DNA of 64,000 nt from an uncultured Aquimarina sp. (GCA_947500545.1 CANMSO010000002.1:496001-560000), one strand, 5' to 3'; positions 35,232-44,624 are shown, counted from the first letter of the stretch. Notes: generated by a model not told the origin, from the sequence alone. Translations and numbers: made by a program.

Positions 35232-37154
35232 ATGAAAAGTAAGCAAAAAGATAAAGTTGATGCGGTTTTAAATGAGCAGGAGAATTATTTAAAGAAAGAA
35301 TTATATGATCTTATAAAAAAAGATAGCTGGTTGTTTGATTTCTTGCAGGAAGCTTCTTTGGATGGATTATGGTTCTGGGATTTAGATGCTCCTGAAAATG
35401 AATGGATGAATTCCAAATTTTGGACCACATTAGGATATGATCCAGATCAAATGCCTCATACCTCATCTTCCTGGCAGGATATTATATTTCCCGAAGACTT
35501 AAAAGATGTGTATGCTAACTTTGCAAAGCACTCTAAGGATCCTTCATATCCTTATGATCAAGTGGTGCGATATCGTCATAAATTAGGCCATACAGTTTGG
35601 ATTCGTTGTCGAGGTATTATTCTAAGAGATGAACATGGGAAACCAAGGAAAATGCTTGGGGCTCATACCGATATTACCGACATCAAGAAAAAGGAAGAGG
35701 AACTTAGGTTGAACTCTGCCTTCTTTGAGCAAGTTATAGATGGAACGGATATGGGTACCTGGCAATGGAATGTAAAGACCGGAGAGGCAATTTTTAATGA
35801 ACGCTGGGCCGAGATAATAGGGTATACATTAGAAGAATTAGAACCCATTTCTATTGACACTTGGATGAAGCATGCAGAACCTAAAGATTTAGAACGATCA
35901 AATAAATTACTTCAGGATCATTTTGCAGGAAAAACACCAGTTTACGAATGCGAAGCAAGGATGTTTCATAAGAATGGTAGTCACGTATGGGTGTTAGATA
36001 AGGGGAAAGTAGTAAGTTGGGATGAAGAGGGGAATCCTGAATGGGTAGTTGGGTCTCATCAAGAGATTACCGAACAAAAAAAATCTTATGAAAGGAACAG
36101 ATTGTTTATACAACAAGCTCCAACTGCAATTGCAATGTTTGATGAGAAAATGAAGTATCTGGCGGCTTCTCAAGAATGGTTTAATGTATTCGACTTAAAA
36201 AATGAAGAAATAATAGGGAGAACTCATTATGATGTTTTGCCAAAAATTGCTAAGAAATGGAAAAAAAGCCATCAGCAATGCTTAAAAGGAAACGTGGTTA
36301 AAAATAGTGAGGAACGTATTGAAAAAACCAATGGTTCGATTCAGTGGTTGTCATGGGAGTTTAGACCATGGCTTACAGATGATAATAGAGTTGGAGGGAT
36401 TATTATACATGCTTCAGATATTACCAAAATAAAACGAGAAGAAGAATTAAAGTCATTACTTGCCGTTGCCGAAGATCAAAATAAGAGACTCAGAAATTTT
36501 GCACATATAGTTTCTCATAATCTTAAATCTCACTCAGGGAATTTTGAAATGTTACTGGATTTATGGATTCAGGAAAACCCTGAAATTGAAAATGATGAGA
36601 TTATACAGCTGTTTAAAACAGCGTCTGAAAACCTAGCAGAAACAATTGTGCATCTAAATGAAGTGGTTTTAATTAATACTTCTGTAAATGAAAATTTAGT
36701 AGGGTTGAATTTGAACGAGGCAATGAGCAAAGCTATAGAAAGTGTCTCTGCTATTGCCATTGAATCTGAAGTAGTAATATACAATTTGATACAGCCAGAT
36801 GTATATGTTTTGGGTGTTTCAGCGTATTTAGATAGTATTTTACTTAATCTTATTACTAACGGAATCAAATATAGTGATAAGCAAAGAAATAGTTATATTT
36901 CACTAAGTACCCAGATAGAAGAGGATTTTGTGATACTTGAAGTGACTGATAATGGATTAGGAATTGACTTAAAAAAACATCGTTCTAAACTATTTGGGAT
37001 GTATAAAACTTTTCATCATAATAAAGATGCAAGAGGTATCGGACTTTTTATTACAAAAAATCAAGTCGAAGCTATAGGAGGGCAAATTGAAGTGGAAAGT
37101 GAAGTCAATCAAGGCACTACTTTTAAAATCTATTTACAACATGAAAAAAATTGA
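35232..37154 (+). CDS. PAS-domain sensor histidine kinase (cytoplasmic)
   Basis: 640 residues without a membrane segment. Three PAS/PAC units at about 30-150, 155-285 and 290-400 (each ending in an IT(E/D)-type linker such as HTDITDIKKKEEEL and HQEITEQKK) precede a HisKA region with the phosphoacceptor His429 in IVSHNLKSH, and an ATPase domain with N box LITNGIKYS near 541, DNGLGID near 575 and ARGIGLFI near 606. It overlaps the receiver gene by 14 bases. The signal is unknown; soluble PAS kinases usually sense redox state, light or small ligands. The 294 bp before it hold no gene. Confidence 0.9.
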   Translation: MKSKQKDKVDAVLNEQENYLKKELYDLIKKDSWLFDFLQEASLDGLWFWDLDAPENEWMNSKFWTTLGYDPDQMPHTSSSWQDIIFPEDLKDVYANFAKHSKDPSYPYDQVVRYRHKLGHTVWIRCRGIILRDEHGKPRKMLGAHTDITDIKKKEEELRLNSAFFEQVIDGTDMGTWQWNVKTGEAIFNERWAEIIGYTLEELEPISIDTWMKHAEPKDLERSNKLLQDHFAGKTPVYECEARMFHKNGSHVWVLDKGKVVSWDEEGNPEWVVGSHQEITEQKKSYERNRLFIQQAPTAIAMFDEKMKYLAASQEWFNVFDLKNEEIIGRTHYDVLPKIAKKWKKSHQQCLKGNVVKNSEERIEKTNGSIQWLSWEFRPWLTDDNRVGGIIIHASDITKIKREEELKSLLAVAEDQNKRLRNFAHIVSHNLKSHSGNFEMLLDLWIQENPEIENDEIIQLFKTASENLAETIVHLNEVVLINTSVNENLVGLNLNEAMSKAIESVSAIAIESEVVIYNLIQPDVYVLGVSAYLDSILLNLITNGIKYSDKQRNSYISLSTQIEEDFVILEVTDNGLGIDLKKHRSKLFGMYKTFHHNKDARGIGLFITKNQVEAIGGQIEVESEVNQGTTFKIYLQHEKN

Positions 37155-37545
37155 TATCGCCTGTGTTATTGATGATGATCCTATTTTCGTTTTTGGGATT
37201 AAAAAAATAATGGAACTCATAGACTTTTGTAAAAATCTCATGGTTTTCAGTGATGGAGAAGAGGCGTTGAATAATTTAAAAGCAATAATATCTGCAAATG
37301 AAAAATTACCAGATGTTATATTGCTGGATCTTAATATGCCAATACTTGACGGCTGGCAGTTTTTAGAAGAGTTTGTAAAAATTCCCTGCAAAAAGAAAAT
37401 AATTATCTATATAGTGTCTTCATCTGTGGATCCCCAAGATGTATTAAGAGCTAAGTCCTTTGAATTAGTAAGTGACTATATTGTTAAACCAGTAACTGTT
37501 GAAAAACTTAAAGAAGTGTTGCGTGATCTTGGAAAAGTAGCCTAA
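37141..37545 (+). CDS. Single-domain response regulator (CheY-like receiver)
   Basis: 134 residues from the ATG at 37141, which overlaps the kinase gene's end; a longer frame from 37087 would have a non-family N-terminus. Acidic pocket residues DDD at 11-13, phosphoacceptor Asp63 in LLDLNMPILDGW, a Ser pair (SSS) and Lys in IVKPVT form a complete receiver. There is no output domain, so it probably relays phosphate or acts by binding a partner. The overlap makes it the partner of the PAS kinase. Confidence 0.9.
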   Translation: MKKIDIACVIDDDPIFVFGIKKIMELIDFCKNLMVFSDGEEALNNLKAIISANEKLPDVILLDLNMPILDGWQFLEEFVKIPCKKKIIIYIVSSSVDPQDVLRAKSFELVSDYIVKPVTVEKLKEVLRDLGKVA

Positions 37546-37571
37546 AAAGTGAAGACTCTAAAATGTAATCT

Positions 37572-38471
37572 TTAAGAAGGATTGGTAAGCTCTCTAAATA
37601 AACTTTCAAGGTTTTTGTTCTTTCTTGATAATTGCAAGATTTTCAATTCGTTGTCATGAGCAAAATCAAAAACTATTGGGCGCATATCGATATTGGTATC
37701 AAAAGTAATTTCATAAACAAAACTATAGATGTTTTTTACCTCCTTTACATTGGGTAATTTCGATAAAAAGGCCTCTTCTACTCTATAATCAAATTCTACT
37801 TCAATAATTTGTTCTTTCTCATCTGTAAGAGTACCTAGGTTTTCGTCTGCTACAATTTTTCCTTTATTAATAATAATTACTCTATCACACATAGCTTCTA
37901 CCTCTTGCATAATATGTGTAGAAAGAAAAACTGTTTTTTCTTTTCCAATTGATTTAATGAGCTCTCTAATTTCTACAAGTTGATTAGGATCTAATCCTGT
38001 AGTAGGCTCATCCAAAATTAGTACCTGTGGATCATGTAATAAAGCACAAGCTAATCCAACACGTTGTTTATATCCTTTAGAGAGTTGATTAATCTTTTTA
38101 CCTGCCTCTGGTGTCAACCCTGTAAGTTGTATTACTTCTTCGATTCGGGATTTCGATACTTTATATACTTGTGCATTAAATAATAAATATTCTCGCACAT
38201 ACATTTCCTGATATAGTGGATTGTGCTCAGGAAGATATCCTACATTTTTTCTAACATCAATTGGTTGAGAGTTTGTGTCAAATCCATTTACTAAAGCTTT
38301 CCCCTCGTTAGGATGTAAATATGTGGTTAAGATTCTCATCATAGTAGATTTTCCAGCTCCATTAGGACCCAAAAAACCAACAATCTCACCTTGCTTTATT
38401 TCAAAAGAAATACTGTTTAACGCTTTTTGATCACTATATAATTTGGAAATATTTGAAACTGAAATTGACAT
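37572..38471 (-). CDS. gldA: Gliding-motility ABC transporter ATPase GldA
   Basis: 299 residues. Walker A is GPNGAGKST near 35-43, the signature is LSKGYKQRVGLACALL near 134, Walker B is VLILDEPTTGLD near 154, and the switch His is in FLSTHIM. Sequence style and length match GldA, which in Flavobacterium johnsoniae works with GldF and GldG and is needed for gliding. gldF and gldG are not adjacent here, so the genes are dispersed, as in many relatives. A general ABC export ATPase remains possible, and the gene name is by resemblance. Confidence 0.8.
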   Translation of the reverse strand: MSISVSNISKLYSDQKALNSISFEIKQGEIVGFLGPNGAGKSTMMRILTTYLHPNEGKALVNGFDTNSQPIDVRKNVGYLPEHNPLYQEMYVREYLLFNAQVYKVSKSRIEEVIQLTGLTPEAGKKINQLSKGYKQRVGLACALLHDPQVLILDEPTTGLDPNQLVEIRELIKSIGKEKTVFLSTHIMQEVEAMCDRVIIINKGKIVADENLGTLTDEKEQIIEVEFDYRVEEAFLSKLPNVKEVKNIYSFVYEITFDTNIDMRPIVFDFAHDNELKILQLSRKNKNLESLFRELTNPS

Positions 38472-38575
38472 GTGGGATTATTTTTATCAAAAATAGAAAA
38501 TTATGTTTTTGTACTAACGGAGATAACGCAATATTATGATTGTTTTAGAAACTTGGAAACTAGGAATAAATAAAA

Positions 38576-39037
38576 TCAAATATAAAACTCTGAAGTGTGC
38601 TTGATTTCCTTCAGTACAAAAGTGCTATTTAAGACCCCAATATTTTCAATTTTTGAAAGCTTTGTCTTTACAAAATCATGATATTCTTCCAGGCCTTTTG
38701 TATGAATTTTTAATATAAAATCTACTTGCCCAGCCATATGATAACATTCTTGTACTTCTTTTAGGTTTTGGATTTGTTCTTCAAACTTTTCTATAAAAGC
38801 TTCATTGTGATAACGCATAGAAACCTGACAAATAGTAGTTACTGATCGATCGATTAATTTTTTATCTAAGATAGCTACATACTTTTTAATAAAACCTTGT
38901 TTTTCAAGTCGTCGTATTCGTTCGTACACGGGTGACGAAGTGAGGTTAAGAATATTCGCGATCTCTTTAGCTGTTTTTTTAGAATCTTCCTGTAAAATCC
39001 TTAGAATCGTAATGTCGGTTTGGTCTAATTGTTCCAT
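38576..39037 (-). CDS. Lrp/AsnC family transcriptional regulator
   Basis: 153 residues. The N-terminal DQTDITILRILQEDSKKTAKEIA region is the family's first helices, with a helix-turn-helix at about 22-45 (SSPVYERIRRLEKQGFI); the C-terminal RAM domain spans about 70-145 (QVDFILKIHTKGLEEYHDF). Lrp-type regulators sense amino acids. It is divergent from threonine catabolism genes, and the shared 178-bp region contains repeated TTACTT/AAGTAA palindromes, so it likely controls them and itself. Confidence 0.9.
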   Translation of the reverse strand: MEQLDQTDITILRILQEDSKKTAKEIANILNLTSSPVYERIRRLEKQGFIKKYVAILDKKLIDRSVTTICQVSMRYHNEAFIEKFEEQIQNLKEVQECYHMAGQVDFILKIHTKGLEEYHDFVKTKLSKIENIGVLNSTFVLKEIKHTSEFYI

Positions 39038-39054
39038 GATTGTCTCAAAAAAAA

Positions 39055-39134
39055 TTACTTCTAAATCGAAGTAAAGTGCATTGTTTAAGTAAAAATAATG
39101 GAAATAAATTACATTTTAAGTAATTATCACTTAA
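39055..39134. promoter_or_regulatory. Clustered palindromes between the lrp-like gene and tdh
   Basis: TTACTTC (39055-39061) with GAAGTAA (39068-39074) is a perfect 7-bp dyad; TTAAGT (39116-39121) with ACTTAA (39129-39134) is a second dyad; a lone TTTAAGTAA lies between them near 39084-39092. Repeated half-sites at roughly regular spacing are typical of Lrp family operators. Confidence 0.55.
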
Positions 39135-39215
39135 TTATGCATGAAATTCGAATATAAAATCCGCATTTCGTACTTTAGTGAGTAATTAATGCTTTTTGGT
39201 TAAACTAAATCGAAT

Positions 39216-40190
39216 ATGAAAACAGTGGTTTTAGTAATTGGTGCAAACGGTCAACTAGGATCCGTTTTAACATCATCTCTTCAGCAAAAGTTTGGAAGAG
39301 GTAATGTAATAGCATCTGATCTTAGAGATGATAAAGGTTTCAATGGGGTTTTTGAAGTTATTGATGCAACCGATGTGCAGAGAATACAGCAGGTAGTTAC
39401 CCAGTATAATGTGACCCAGATTTATCATCTGGCGGCAATACTTTCTGCAAAAGGCGAAGAAACTCCGCTGCAGACTTGGGATATTAATATGAAGACATTA
39501 TTCAATGTTCTGGAAATTTCTAGAAAAAATAATATTGAAAAAGTGTTTTTTCCTAGTTCAATTGCTGTTTTTGGAGAAGGCGCTTCTTTGCATGAAACGC
39601 CAAATGATGCATATTTAGATCCTTCTACAGTTTATGGAATCAGTAAAGCTGCAGGTGAGAATTGGGCACAGTATTATTTTCTTCGATATGGGTTAGACGT
39701 TAGATCTATTCGATATCCGGGAGTAATAGGATATCAATCTTTACCTGGTGGAGGTACTACAGACTATGCTGTAGATATATATCACAAAGCTGTTCTTAAA
39801 GAAGAGTTTGATTGTTTTCTTAAAGAAGATACTACGCTTCCCATGATTTTTATGGACGATGTAATCAGAGCTACGCTTGAATTGATGGAGGCACCTAAAG
39901 AGAATATCAAAATCCGTACTTCCTATAATATTGCAGGAATTAGCTTTTCTCCTGCCGAAGTTGTATCTGAAATTCGTAAATTATATCCTGATTTTAAAGT
40001 AAATTATCGCCCTGATTTTAGACAGGAAATAGCTTCAAGTTGGCCCAAATCAATTGATGATTCTGCGGCCTCAAGTGATTGGGGCTGGAAACCCGAATAT
40101 GACCTTGAATCTATTACAACTACTATGGTTCAAAAACTAAAAGAAAAATATAAAACCGGATCCAAAAACTTGGAGGCTCTAATGCTATAA
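39216..40190 (+). CDS. tdh: L-threonine 3-dehydrogenase, epimerase (SDR) type
   Basis: 324 residues. The NAD-binding loop GANGQLGS is at about 9-16; catalytic Ser and Tyr-x3-Lys occur in FPSSIAVFG and YGISKAAGE. This extended short-chain dehydrogenase family oxidises threonine to 2-amino-3-ketobutyrate in Bacteroidota, unlike the zinc enzyme of E. coli. The next gene (kbl) cleaves that product. Without the context it could be called only an NAD-dependent epimerase; the pairing makes the assignment good. Confidence 0.88.
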   Translation: MKTVVLVIGANGQLGSVLTSSLQQKFGRGNVIASDLRDDKGFNGVFEVIDATDVQRIQQVVTQYNVTQIYHLAAILSAKGEETPLQTWDINMKTLFNVLEISRKNNIEKVFFPSSIAVFGEGASLHETPNDAYLDPSTVYGISKAAGENWAQYYFLRYGLDVRSIRYPGVIGYQSLPGGGTTDYAVDIYHKAVLKEEFDCFLKEDTTLPMIFMDDVIRATLELMEAPKENIKIRTSYNIAGISFSPAEVVSEIRKLYPDFKVNYRPDFRQEIASSWPKSIDDSAASSDWGWKPEYDLESITTTMVQKLKEKYKTGSKNLEALML

Positions 40191-40263
40191 TTATTATCGA
40201 ACTTGGTCTGCCAAGGAAAGTTCAAACAGGATGAAAAAATAAAGAATATAAAACTTATAAGAT

Positions 40264-41451
40264 ATGTTTTCCAATACCAGAGAGGATTTACAAAGAGAAC
40301 TTGATGAAATAAAAACTGCAGGTCTATATAAATCAGAACGTATTATAACAACTCCGCAAGGAGCAGAAATAAATACCACAAAAAATACACATGTATTAAA
40401 CTTTTGTGCAAATAATTATTTAGGACTTTCTTCACATCCAGAAGTTATTGAAGCCGGTAAAAAAGCTATTGATTCTCATGGTTATGGATTGTCGTCTGTA
40501 CGATTTATTTGTGGTACTCAAGATATTCATAAGGAGCTCGAGAGAAAGACAGCAGAATTTTTAGGAATGGAAGATTGTATTCTGTATGCCGCGGCGTTTG
40601 ATGCCAATGGTGGAGTATTTGAACCTATTTTGGGCCCGGAAGATGCTATTATATCTGATGCTTTAAATCATGCTTCTATAATAGACGGAATCCGTTTATG
40701 CAAAGCAAAACGTTTTAGATATGAGCACAATAATATGGTTGATCTTGAAAAGCAATTAAAAGATGCTAGTGGGTCTCGAAGAATATTAATTGTGACTGAT
40801 GGTTCTTTTTCTATGGATGGTACTATTGCACAATTAGATAAGATATGCGATTTAGCAGACAAGTACGAAGCAATGGTTATGATAGATGAATGTCATTCTA
40901 CAGGGTTTTTGGGTAAAACAGGTCGAGGCACTCATGAGTATCGAGATGTTATGGGACGCATAGATATTATTACAGGAACTTATGGCAAAGCACTTGGTGG
41001 AGCTTCAGGTGGCTTTACGGCGGCTAGAAAAGAAATTGTAGAAATGTTAAGACAACGTTCAAGACCTTATTTGTTTTCCAACACTGTGGCACCGTCAATT
41101 GTTGGGGCATCAATTAAGGTACTGGATTTATTGAGCTCTTCAACTAAGCTTCGAGATAAGTTAGAAGGTAATACAAAGTATTTTAGATCAGAAATGACAA
41201 AGGCTGGATTTGATATTATTGCAGGTGACCATCCAATTGTACCGGTAATGTTATATGAAGCAAAACTTGCTCAGGAATTCGCTTCTAAGTTGTTGGACGA
41301 GGGGATTTATGTGATCGGGTTTTTCTATCCGGTTGTACCAAAAGGTAAGGCGCGAATTAGAGTTCAGATTTCAGCCGGGCACGACCATCATCACCTTGAA
41401 AAAGCTGTTAAAGCCTTTACTAAAATTGGTAAAGAACTGGGAGTGATATAA
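40264..41451 (+). CDS. kbl: Glycine C-acetyltransferase (2-amino-3-ketobutyrate CoA ligase)
   Basis: 395 residues, the standard length. It cleaves 2-amino-3-ketobutyrate with CoA into glycine and acetyl-CoA. The PLP lysine is in [13 protein letters not shown] near 240; [15 protein letters not shown] near 45 and [18 protein letters not shown] near 208 are family signatures. It follows tdh by 73 bp and completes the threonine-to-glycine route; the divergent Lrp-type regulator probably controls both. Confidence 0.95.
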   Translation: MFSNTREDLQRELDEIKTAGLYKSERIITTPQGAEINTTKNTHVLNFCANNYLGLSSHPEVIEAGKKAIDSHGYGLSSVRFICGTQDIHKELERKTAEFLGMEDCILYAAAFDANGGVFEPILGPEDAIISDALNHASIIDGIRLCKAKRFRYEHNNMVDLEKQLKDASGSRRILIVTDGSFSMDGTIAQLDKICDLADKYEAMVMIDECHSTGFLGKTGRGTHEYRDVMGRIDIITGTYGKALGGASGGFTAARKEIVEMLRQRSRPYLFSNTVAPSIVGASIKVLDLLSSSTKLRDKLEGNTKYFRSEMTKAGFDIIAGDHPIVPVMLYEAKLAQEFASKLLDEGIYVIGFFYPVVPKGKARIRVQISAGHDHHHLEKAVKAFTKIGKELGVI

Positions 41452-41643
41452 ATACGAACGTTTGTTAGTGTTTAAAAAGATAGAAGATTATTAAAGTATA
41501 TGTGCTTTTGTTTAATTAACCTTAATGATACTTTATAATTATTTAGGATTTGATGATAATGGCTTGAAACAAATGAAAAAAATGGAAAAATATTTTTAAT
41601 AGAGATAGTTTTACCTAATTTAGCAATGTAATTTTATAGGACA
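41452..41643. other. Non-coding stretch before the phe leader peptide
   Basis: No gene seen between kbl and the leader peptide at 41644. It should contain the aromatic operon promoter; TAGTTTTA (41606-41613) is a one-mismatch -7 candidate without a clear -33 partner. Confidence 0.35.
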
Positions 41644-41721
41644 ATGAACAATATATTTACTTGGAACCGATTTTATTTTTTCTTCTTTTATTTTAAAAGT
41701 AGGAACGGGGTTACTATGTAA
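41644..41721 (+). CDS. Phe-rich leader peptide of the aromatic amino acid operon
   Basis: A 25-codon frame (ATG at 41644, TAA at 41719-41721) with seven Phe and two Tyr codons; residues 10-17 read FYFFFFYF. Chance occurrence of this density directly before a prephenate dehydratase gene is unlikely. It is followed by mutually exclusive helices (next entries). By analogy with PheL and similar leaders, ribosome stalling at Phe codons when charged tRNA-Phe is scarce would leave the codons for residues 21-23 free to form an antiterminator. Too short for ordinary gene callers. An AGGA lies close before the ATG. The overall sequence is unlike enterobacterial PheL beyond its Phe content. Confidence 0.85.
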   Translation: MNNIFTWNRFYFFFFYFKSRNGVTM

Positions 41722-41752
41722 GTATTAGTTAAAATATATAGTTTGAATCCCG
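41706..41752 (+). promoter_or_regulatory. Antiterminator helix of the phe attenuator
   Basis: CGGGGTT (41706-41712), inside the leader peptide's last codons, can pair with AATCCCG (41746-41752), using one G-U pair. The second strand is also the 5' arm of the terminator, so the two structures exclude each other. A ribosome at the leader stop codon would cover the first strand. Confidence 0.7.
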
Positions 41753-41774
41753 ATGAAAATCGGGATTTTTTTTT
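41746..41774 (+). terminator. Attenuator terminator before pheA
   Basis: AATCCCGAT (41746-41754) pairs perfectly with ATCGGGATT (41759-41767) around a GAAA tetraloop and runs into a nine-T tract ending at 41774. It lies 11 bp before the pheA start, so it can only act as an attenuator for the operon, not as an end for kbl alone. Confidence 0.92.
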
Positions 41775-41785
41775 GATAAGAAAAT

Positions 41786-42625
41786 TTGGAGCATTTGAGG
41801 AAAAAAGTAGCCATACAAGGAGTAAAAGGATCATACCATCACGGAGTTGCAAAAGCATATTTTGGAGATGAGATTGAAGTTGATGAATGTATGTCATTTC
41901 AGGAGTTGGTGCACAGTCTAGAGAATAAGAAAAGTACCGATGCAGTAATGGCAATCGAAAATTCTATTGCAGGATCTATTATTCCTAACTATGCATATAT
42001 AGATGAACATAATATTACAATAAGTGGCGAGTATTTTTTGCCAATACATCATTGTTTAATGGCTTTGAGTGGTCAGAAAGTTTCAGATATCAAAGAGGTG
42101 TATTCTCATCCCATGGCACTACTACAATGTAAAGAATTTTTTAGATCTCAGCCGCATATAAAGCTCGTTGAAGATGCAGATACTGCAGATGTTGCTAAAA
42201 GAATTCAAGAGCAACAATTAAAAGGAATAGCCGCTGTAGCTGGTGAAACCGCAGCAAATATATATGGGCTGGAAATTCTGGCTGAAGAGATACAGACTAT
42301 AAAATCAAATAGTACTCGTTTTTTTATTTTAAATACAAGAGAGGAGTTAGAAGTAGGTAAGGAGGAAATCAACAAAGCATCATTGAAATTTCTAACAGAT
42401 CATAAAAGAGGCAGTTTAGCAACGGTTTTGAATGTAATGAGTGATTGTAATTTGAATTTGACTAAAATTCAGTCGTTACCATTAATTGATAAGCCTTGGA
42501 AGTATTCATTCTTTGTGGATGTCACATTTGAAGATTACAAGGATTATGAAAAAGCAATGTCTATTTTAAAAATAATGGCCCTAGAATTAAAAGTATTAGG
42601 AGAATATAAAAATCAGAACGGATGA
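41786..42625 (+). CDS. pheA: Prephenate dehydratase
   Basis: 279 residues counted from a TTG at 41786; a second TTG at 41795 is possible, and no ATG is suitably placed. It converts prephenate to phenylpyruvate. Residues about 7-185 form the catalytic domain with the NSTRFFIL motif whose Thr is catalytic, and about 195-275 an ACT domain (GSLATVLNVMSDCNLNLTKI) that normally binds Phe for feedback. The usual ESRP regulatory motif reads QSLP, so allosteric behaviour may differ. There is no chorismate mutase domain. It is the first gene after the attenuator and overlaps the next by four bases. Confidence 0.93.
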   Translation: MEHLRKKVAIQGVKGSYHHGVAKAYFGDEIEVDECMSFQELVHSLENKKSTDAVMAIENSIAGSIIPNYAYIDEHNITISGEYFLPIHHCLMALSGQKVSDIKEVYSHPMALLQCKEFFRSQPHIKLVEDADTADVAKRIQEQQLKGIAAVAGETAANIYGLEILAEEIQTIKSNSTRFFILNTREELEVGKEEINKASLKFLTDHKRGSLATVLNVMSDCNLNLTKIQSLPLIDKPWKYSFFVDVTFEDYKDYEKAMSILKIMALELKVLGEYKNQNG

Positions 42626-43779
42626 GCATTCAGACAGCGAAAAGATTAGAGACGGTTGAAGAATATTATTTCTCTAAAAAGTTGAGAGAGGTAAGAGGGC
42701 TTGTGGCTTCTGGGAGACCTGTTCTAAATATGGCAATAGGAAGCCCTGACTTGGATCCTCCGAAAGAAGTGTTGCAGGCTATTCAAGATGCAGTGGTTGT
42801 AAATGGAGCACATAAATACCAAAGTTACCAAGGGCTGCCAGAATTGCGTAAAGCAATTGCAGATTTTTATGAAAGCAAATATAAAGTAACACTAAATCTC
42901 GAAAATGAAATCCTGCCACTAATGGGGTCTAAAGAGGGTATAATGCATATTTCATTGGCATACCTTAATCCTGGAGACGAGGTATTGATTCCTAATCCTG
43001 GGTATCCTACATATACTTCTGTAACCAAATTGGTTGGAGCTACTCCGGTTTTTTATGACTTAAAAGAAGAAAATGGATGGGAACCCGATTTTCATAGCCT
43101 TTCAAAAAGAGATTTAAGTAAGGTAAAAATAATGTGGGTTAATTACCCTCATATGCCTACTGGAGCTTCAGGAAATGTAGAGCTGTTTAAAAAACTAGTT
43201 GATTTTGCCAAAAAACATAGCATCCTATTGGTTAAGGATAATCCATACAGTTTTGTTCTAAATGATAGTCCATTAAGTATTTTGTCAATAGAAGGAGCAA
43301 AAGAAGTAGCTTTAGAATTAAACTCTTTAAGTAAAACGTTCAATATGGCTGGCTGGCGTGTAGGTATGGTGAGCGGTAGCGCCAATAAAATTGATGCTGT
43401 TTTAAAAGTAAAGAGTAATATGGATAGTGGTATGTTTCAAGGAATACAAAAAGGTGCAATTGCAGCGCTAAGGATTTCAAATGATTGGTACGATAAAATG
43501 AACACTATTTATAAAAGCAGAAGAGAATTAATTTGGCAATTAGCAGAGCTTTTAGGCTGTACGTTTGATAGAGAGGCTAAAGGGATGTTTGTTTGGGCAA
43601 AATTACCAAGTGGTATAAATGCAGTAACGTTTATTGATAATATTCTATATCAGAATGATATATTCATCGCTCCTGGTGATATCTTCGGAAGCAATGGGAA
43701 AGGATTCATACGGTTTTCGCTTTGTGTAACCCAAGAAAATATTAAAGAAGCTATAAAAAGATTACAAGTAAAAGCATGA
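42622..43779 (+). CDS. PLP-dependent aminotransferase, probably aromatic
   Basis: 385 residues, class I/II aminotransferase. NMAIGSPDLDPP near 35, the PLP-contact NPGYPTYTSV near 126 and the lysine in NSLSKTFNMAGWRVG near 239 are clear. Location between pheA and tyrA, with four-base overlaps on both sides, argues that it transaminates phenylpyruvate and 4-hydroxyphenylpyruvate (or prephenate), giving Phe and Tyr. Substrate preference cannot be read from the motifs, and family members also act on aspartate, alanine or LL-diaminopimelate. Confidence 0.88.
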   Translation: MSIQTAKRLETVEEYYFSKKLREVRGLVASGRPVLNMAIGSPDLDPPKEVLQAIQDAVVVNGAHKYQSYQGLPELRKAIADFYESKYKVTLNLENEILPLMGSKEGIMHISLAYLNPGDEVLIPNPGYPTYTSVTKLVGATPVFYDLKEENGWEPDFHSLSKRDLSKVKIMWVNYPHMPTGASGNVELFKKLVDFAKKHSILLVKDNPYSFVLNDSPLSILSIEGAKEVALELNSLSKTFNMAGWRVGMVSGSANKIDAVLKVKSNMDSGMFQGIQKGAIAALRISNDWYDKMNTIYKSRRELIWQLAELLGCTFDREAKGMFVWAKLPSGINAVTFIDNILYQNDIFIAPGDIFGSNGKGFIRFSLCVTQENIKEAIKRLQVKA

Positions 43780-44624
43780 AAGTATTCGTAATTGGAACAG
43801 GATTGATAGGTGGCTCTTTTGCTATAGATATTAAAGCAGCTTTTAATGAGGCAGAAGTGTATGGCCTTGATAAAAGCGAAGAGAATCTTGATAAGGCTTT
43901 GGATTTGGGGTTCATAGATTATAAATCTAATATAGAAAACATAAATACGGCAGATGTCGTTATTGTTGCTATTCCGGTAGATACAACCGTAGATTTATTG
44001 CCGATTATTTTAGATAAAATCAATGATGATTGTTTGGTTTTTGATGTAGGCTCTACTAAAGAGAAGTTATGTAATACTGTTTCTGGTCATATAAGGCGTA
44101 GAAATTACCTAGCTGTGCATCCTATTGCGGGAACAGAATTTTCTGGCCCTCAGGCTGCTATAGCAAATTTATATAGAGGCAAAACGAATATAGTTTGCGA
44201 AGTAGAGAAAACCGCTTTTAAGTTGCAAGAGAGAGGTATGGAGATTTTTTCCAGATTAGGGATGCGTATTCGTTATATGGATCCGATATCACATGATAAA
44301 CATATAGCCTATGTCTCACATCTTTCACATATCAGTTCGTTTATGCTTGGTAAAACGGTGATAGAAAAAGAGAAGAACGAAAGAGATATTTTTGATATGG
44401 CGGGTAGTGGTTTTGCATCAACCGTTCGATTGGCAAAGAGTTCACCAGCTATGTGGACTCCAATTTTTAGACAGAATAAAGAAAATGTTATAGAAACGCT
44501 AGAAGAGTATATTGCTAACCTTACTCAGTTTAAGGAACTGATAGAAAACGATAATTTTAAGGCAATATACAATGAAATGGAAGACACAAATCATATAAAA
44601 ATAATCCTTAAAGGGATTTCATAG
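43776..44624 (+). CDS. tyrA: Prephenate dehydrogenase
   Basis: 282 residues. The NAD-binding loop GTGLIGGS is at 7-14; DVGSTKEKLC near 90 and HPIAGTEFSGPQAA near 113 contain the conserved catalytic His region; AYVSHLSHISSFML near 176 is also typical. It oxidatively decarboxylates prephenate to 4-hydroxyphenylpyruvate for tyrosine. There is no fused mutase or ACT domain, so control may come from the operon attenuator and the following DAHP synthase fusion. Confidence 0.93.
   Translation: MKVFVIGTGLIGGSFAIDIKAAFNEAEVYGLDKSEENLDKALDLGFIDYKSNIENINTADVVIVAIPVDTTVDLLPIILDKINDDCLVFDVGSTKEKLCNTVSGHIRRRNYLAVHPIAGTEFSGPQAAIANLYRGKTNIVCEVEKTAFKLQERGMEIFSRLGMRIRYMDPISHDKHIAYVSHLSHISSFMLGKTVIEKEKNERDIFDMAGSGFASTVRLAKSSPAMWTPIFRQNKENVIETLEEYIANLTQFKELIENDNFKAIYNEMEDTNHIKIILKGIS

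Noticed and set aside
41688..41954. Antisense frame across the phe leader and pheA start
   Set aside because: It is a shadow of pheA with no domain; the sense leader peptide and attenuator explain the region.
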